From: DAOMNN01 sp035443825 | Lineage (GTDB): Bacteria > Pseudomonadota > Gammaproteobacteria > Burkholderiales > Rhodocyclaceae | Direction of reading: 5' to 3' | Assembly (NCBI GenBank): GCA_035443825.1 | Contig: DAOMNN010000069.1 | Coordinates: 1-17,247 of the forward strand | Length of the DNA stretch: 17,247 nt | Shown here: positions 14,884 to 17,247 of the stretch, piece after piece | Numbering within the stretch: position 1 is the first letter of the stretch | Layout: every line of letters begins with the position of its first letter | Position numbers and translations under genes: made by a program | Notes under the pieces: model-generated | Seen by the model: only the letters and a program-made list of their open reading frames with translations | What the model was told of the DNA's origin: nothing | Databases searched by the model: none

Positions 14884-15807
14884 ATGTTTCACGCAAGCAC
14901 CGCTCTTACGGGGTGCGAGGATCGCTACCCTTCCCGCCTGAAGGCAGAACCCGAGCGCTTCGCCCGTCGTGATCCGGTCATCTACGGCATGGCAGATGAT
15001 GGCCCTCTCTCGGCGAAGGATCTGACCTTGTATGAACGACAAGGTTATCTGTCTCTTGAACTGTTCCTGAAGGCTGAGGCGCTGGCACCGTTCATTGCGG
15101 AACTGCATCGTCTGTGTGAGAGCGACCTGGTCAGACGGTCACCGCAGGCGGTGATCGAGCCCGACAGCGGCGAATTGCGCTCGGTCTTTGCCATCCACAA
15201 GGACAATCGGGTGCTGCGCCGTCTGTGTCATCACCCGCGGCTGGTGGCAATCGCCCGTCAGTTGCTCGGCGGAGACGTCTACCTGCATCAATCGCGCATT
15301 AACTACAAACCCGGGTTTCGAGGTCGGGAGTTCTACTGGCACTCCGACTTCGAAACCTGGCACGTGGAGGATGGAGTCCCCGCGATGCGAATGGTGAGCT
15401 GCTCGGTCAGCCTCACACCGAACACCGAGTTCAACGGCCCTCTCATGCTGATTCCGGGCTCACACCGGACTTTCGTATCCTGCACCGGCGATACGCCCGA
15501 GGAGAACTACAGGACATCACTTCGCCGGCAGACAGTCGGCGTGCCTGACGACGCCAGCCTGGCTGTGCTGATCGATCAGGGCGGGATCGTCGCGCCAAAG
15601 GGTCCGGCCGGCTCGGTGACCTTCTTCGAGTGCAATCTCATGCACGGGTCGAACTCCAACATCACTCCCATGCCGAGAAGCAACATCTTCATGGTGTTCA
15701 ACAGCGTCGAGAACGTCCCGGTCTCTCCCTTCTGCGGAAGAGCGCCGAGACCGGACTTCATTGCGGAACGCGACAACTTCGCACCCATCCTCGCCTGTTC
15801 CCCCTGA
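14884..15807 (+). CDS. ectD: Ectoine 5-hydroxylase EctD
   Basis: A 307-aa Fe(II)/2-oxoglutarate-dependent dioxygenase that converts ectoine to 5-hydroxyectoine using O2. The family signature around 151-190 is clear: W-H-S-D-F-E-T-W-H-V-E-D-G, then M-R-M-V-S and N-G-P-L-M-L-I-P-G-S-H. The iron ligands are H153, D155 and the distal H254 in M-H-G-S-N-S-N; R265 is the likely 2-oxoglutarate-binding Arg. AAGGAGGAG, a very strong Shine-Dalgarno, precedes the ATG at 14884. It follows ectB directly, where ectC would normally sit. As its substrate is the EctC product, the host must either encode ectC elsewhere or import ectoine. Confidence 0.97.
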   Translation: MFHASTALTGCEDRYPSRLKAEPERFARRDPVIYGMADDGPLSAKDLTLYERQGYLSLELFLKAEALAPFIAELHRLCESDLVRRSPQAVIEPDSGELRSVFAIHKDNRVLRRLCHHPRLVAIARQLLGGDVYLHQSRINYKPGFRGREFYWHSDFETWHVEDGVPAMRMVSCSVSLTPNTEFNGPLMLIPGSHRTFVSCTGDTPEENYRTSLRRQTVGVPDDASLAVLIDQGGIVAPKGPAGSVTFFECNLMHGSNSNITPMPRSNIFMVFNSVENVPVSPFCGRAPRPDFIAERDNFAPILACSP

Positions 15808-15893
15808 CAAAGCGATCCGACGCCGCAATTGCGAGGACATCCCGGAGAGCACGACCGACGACGGGCAGATGACGCCATGTGCGTGGCTGGCGC

Positions 15894-16046
15894 GGGTTTG
15901 CGCATCAGCACGACGTTCTTGCACGGCACCTGACATACCCAGTTTCCTTGCTCGGCAAGGTAACGCAATGTCGATTCACGGTAGAAGACCACGTGGGTCG
16001 GGTCGCGGCGGTAGTGCCAGCGCGCAAACCGCACACGGCTACGCAA
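15894..16046 (-). pseudogene. Remnant of a class I SAM-dependent methyltransferase (C-terminal end only)
   Basis: On the minus strand, about 50 codons read like the C-terminal end of a methyltransferase: R-W-H-Y-R-R-D-P-T-H-V-V-F-Y, then a helix (S-T-L-R-Y-L-A-E-Q) and the ending K-N-V-V-L-M-R-K-P. This Trp-x-Tyr-x-x-Asp-Pro-Thr-His pattern and final K-x-V-V-L-x-R-K are familiar from bacterial class I methyltransferases. The SAM-binding Rossmann half is missing; upstream of about 16046 the frame loses resemblance and runs into the palindrome and the neighbouring gene. Downstream the frame lacks a proper stop and runs on into the antisense of ectD. It is a deletion remnant, not a working gene. 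The family call is from motif memory. Confidence 0.65.
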
Positions 16047-16066
16047 CGGGCCAACAACCCGGGGCG

Positions 16067-16088
16067 AGATCCGCAGCGCTGCGGATCT
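16067..16088. terminator. 22-bp perfect palindrome after the minus-strand membrane gene
   Basis: Bases 16067-16077 are the exact reverse complement of 16078-16088, with core CCGCAGCGCTGCGG. As RNA it gives about a 9-bp stem with a GCGC loop. It lies 30 nt after the stop of the minus-strand gene at 16118, so a termination or mRNA-end role is likely, although no T-run follows. It also marks the border of the methyltransferase remnant. Confidence 0.5.
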
Positions 16089-16117
16089 GCGATGATCGAC
16101 CAACACGCGGCGTGCCT

Positions 16118-16987
16118 TCAGGGTCGGACACGGTGCAGTTCATCGCGCACGACGACCCAATAGACGCCGCTCTCGAACTTGAATTCGAGCGGAAAGTCGG
16201 CGCCGCGCTCGCTGTAGAAGGGGGAGTCAGGAGCGAGATGATTGGCCGCGGCATGTCGCGGCAATGTGCGCAGTTCACGTCGGTCGAGGGTCGGTACGAG
16301 GCGGACCACCAATGTAAGCAGATCGCGGTGCTCGCCCCGCTCCTGGCCCGCATGATCGCGCTCAACGATGCGACGCAACAAGTCAGCGTATTCGACGGGG
16401 ATCTGACGATAGATCTCATGGCCTGGCGCATCGATCTGATGCCGTTGGCTATGGAGCATACGGCCATGTCGATCCCGCACCAGCACTTCGAGCGAGTATG
16501 CCCCGGCGCGTGCGCCGCTGGCGCTCACCGCAACATCGAAACCCTTGTCGTCACTACGATGCGAGGCATGCACGTCCGACACGACATGGCGTGACTCCAA
16601 CAACTGTTCCAGATGCGCCTGCCTGTTGACCATCGCCAAGTTCTGCGCCCGTAACTGGTAAGCGCCCATCAGCACCGCAAGAAGCGCCGTTCCAAGCAGG
16701 ATGTTCGCCCTTCGATGTTCGGCATTGCGTTCGGCTGCATCGGTCACTGCCGACGCCTTCCGTCCCTGGAGATAACCGACTCCCGTACAGATGGCCATGG
16801 AGGCGACGAGCCCCGCCAGCCCAAGCCCATACAGCACCAGATCGGTACTCTCCCCCCAGTGTCCCTCGCCATACACCAGCATGAACAGGAAGGCCACGCC
16901 GACGCCTGTTGCGATCGCCACGGCGCCGTAACCGACGACAAGCCCCCACAAAACTCCAGCCAACAGATATTTTCGCTTGAGATCCAT
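16118..16987 (-). CDS. Polytopic membrane protein with extracytoplasmic domain, unknown function
   Basis: A 289-aa protein from the ATG at 16987 (M-D-L-K-R-K-Y), preferred over a TTG at 17047 because the latter has no Shine-Dalgarno and adds a non-conserved tail. Three hydrophobic segments are seen at about 7-38, 48-70 and 93-112. The remaining 170 residues form a soluble domain with a strand-rich part (F-D-V-A-V-S-A-S-G-A ... Y-S-L-E-V-L-V-R-D) resembling an immunoglobulin-like fold, a helical part and the end G-V-Y-W-V-V-V-R-D-E-L. I do not recognise the family. No Cys cluster or catalytic motif is visible. It is a monocistronic-looking gene downstream of tRNA-His on the same strand; a link to the ectoine genes is not indicated. 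Confidence 0.8.
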   Translation of the reverse strand: MDLKRKYLLAGVLWGLVVGYGAVAIATGVGVAFLFMLVYGEGHWGESTDLVLYGLGLAGLVASMAICTGVGYLQGRKASAVTDAAERNAEHRRANILLGTALLAVLMGAYQLRAQNLAMVNRQAHLEQLLESRHVVSDVHASHRSDDKGFDVAVSASGARAGAYSLEVLVRDRHGRMLHSQRHQIDAPGHEIYRQIPVEYADLLRRIVERDHAGQERGEHRDLLTLVVRLVPTLDRRELRTLPRHAAANHLAPDSPFYSERGADFPLEFKFESGVYWVVVRDELHRVRP

Positions 16988-17156
16988 GAATTCCAACGAG
17001 CTTGCCAGCCACCCTTGCGACCACCTGGCGCGAGCCGCCAGCCCCAACGAGAGTAATTAGTACCCTCCAGGCCTCGATGGTTCGCGCGATGGCGCGTCGT
17101 CCGCCCCTTGCGATGCCCTTCTTCATGCACGATCAGGAAATGGGCTGCAAGAAACG

Positions 17157-17184
17157 GGAAAGCCCGGCGATAGCCGGGCTTTCC
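17157..17184 (-). terminator. Terminator downstream of tRNA-His
   Basis: A 12-bp stem (17157-17168 with 17173-17184) around the loop GATA. On the minus strand it starts 18 nt after the tRNA 3' end and is followed by CCCGTTTCTT. Position and strength fit the terminator of the tRNA-His transcript. Confidence 0.8.
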
Positions 17185-17202
17185 TCATACTGCTGCTATT
17201 CC

Positions 17203-17247
17203 TGGGGCGACATACCGGGATCGAACCGGTGACAACTGGAGCCACAA
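17203..17247 (-). tRNA. tRNA-His (GUG), 3' part only, cut by the window edge
   Basis: On the minus strand the sequence reads from the anticodon loop T-T-GTG-G-C, through the anticodon stem and variable loop, the T arm ACCGG-TTCGATC-CCGGT, acceptor strand ATGTCGC, then C and encoded CCA (17203-17205). The unpaired discriminator base C73 is a hallmark of tRNA-His, and the GTG anticodon agrees. The 5' half lies beyond the window. Confidence 0.9.

Noticed and set aside
15761..16594. 277-codon plus-strand open frame after ectD
   Set aside because: It covers the methyltransferase remnant and the membrane gene in antisense and has no Shine-Dalgarno or domain signs. It is not ectC.
17157..17247. tRNA-His 3' end as an integration (att) site
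   Set aside because: No integrase, no second copy of the tRNA 3' end and no mobile genes are seen in the window.

Overview
The window is GC-rich and looks like the chromosome of a denitrifying, salt-adapted proteobacterium. A betaproteobacterium of the Rhodocyclales type (Azoarcus/Thauera/Denitromonas-like) fits best. That placement is inference from the NosR/NosDFYL type, the Ala/Pro-linker cytochrome c5 and the presence of hydroxyectoine genes; no rRNA or marker gene confirms it.

Region 1 (1-8218, + strand) is a nitrous oxide reductase locus. It opens with the last 124 codons of nosZ (CuA domain), closed by two hairpins, the second a textbook terminator. A candidate class II FNR/DNR-type promoter then drives a tightly packed nine-gene operon: nosR, a 142-aa membrane protein, nosD, nosF, nosY, nosL, a 90-aa protein, a 121-aa TumE/DUF6516-like protein and a second, membrane-anchored NosL-type copper-site protein. 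NosR feeds electrons and supports expression, NosDFY assembles the CuZ site and NosL proteins handle copper. The toxin/antitoxin-like pair between the two NosL genes is the least explained part and the best candidate for something undescribed. A 16-bp perfect stem ends the operon and probably also the convergent gene.

Region 2 (8239-12428, - strand) holds a lipoprotein cytochrome c5 whose Ala/Pro linker is cut by a 100-N assembly gap, a 333-bp gene-poor stretch, a small membrane-anchored protein of unknown function, and a large three-domain fusion (acyl carrier protein, fatty-acyl-AMP ligase, PlsC-type acyltransferase).

Region 3 (12429-15807, + strand) is an ectoine/hydroxyectoine operon, ectA-ectB-ectD, in which ectC (ectoine synthase) is absent from its usual place between ectB and ectD. 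Its long leader carries a sigma70-like promoter and a perfect 14-bp palindrome just downstream, a plausible operator.

Region 4 (15808-17247, - strand) contains a roughly 50-codon remnant of a SAM-dependent methyltransferase, a 22-bp perfect palindrome, a 289-aa membrane protein of unknown function, a strong terminator and the 3' part of a tRNA-His gene that runs off the window. The remnant indicates past deletion or rearrangement next to ectD. No integrase, transposase or CRISPR array was seen.
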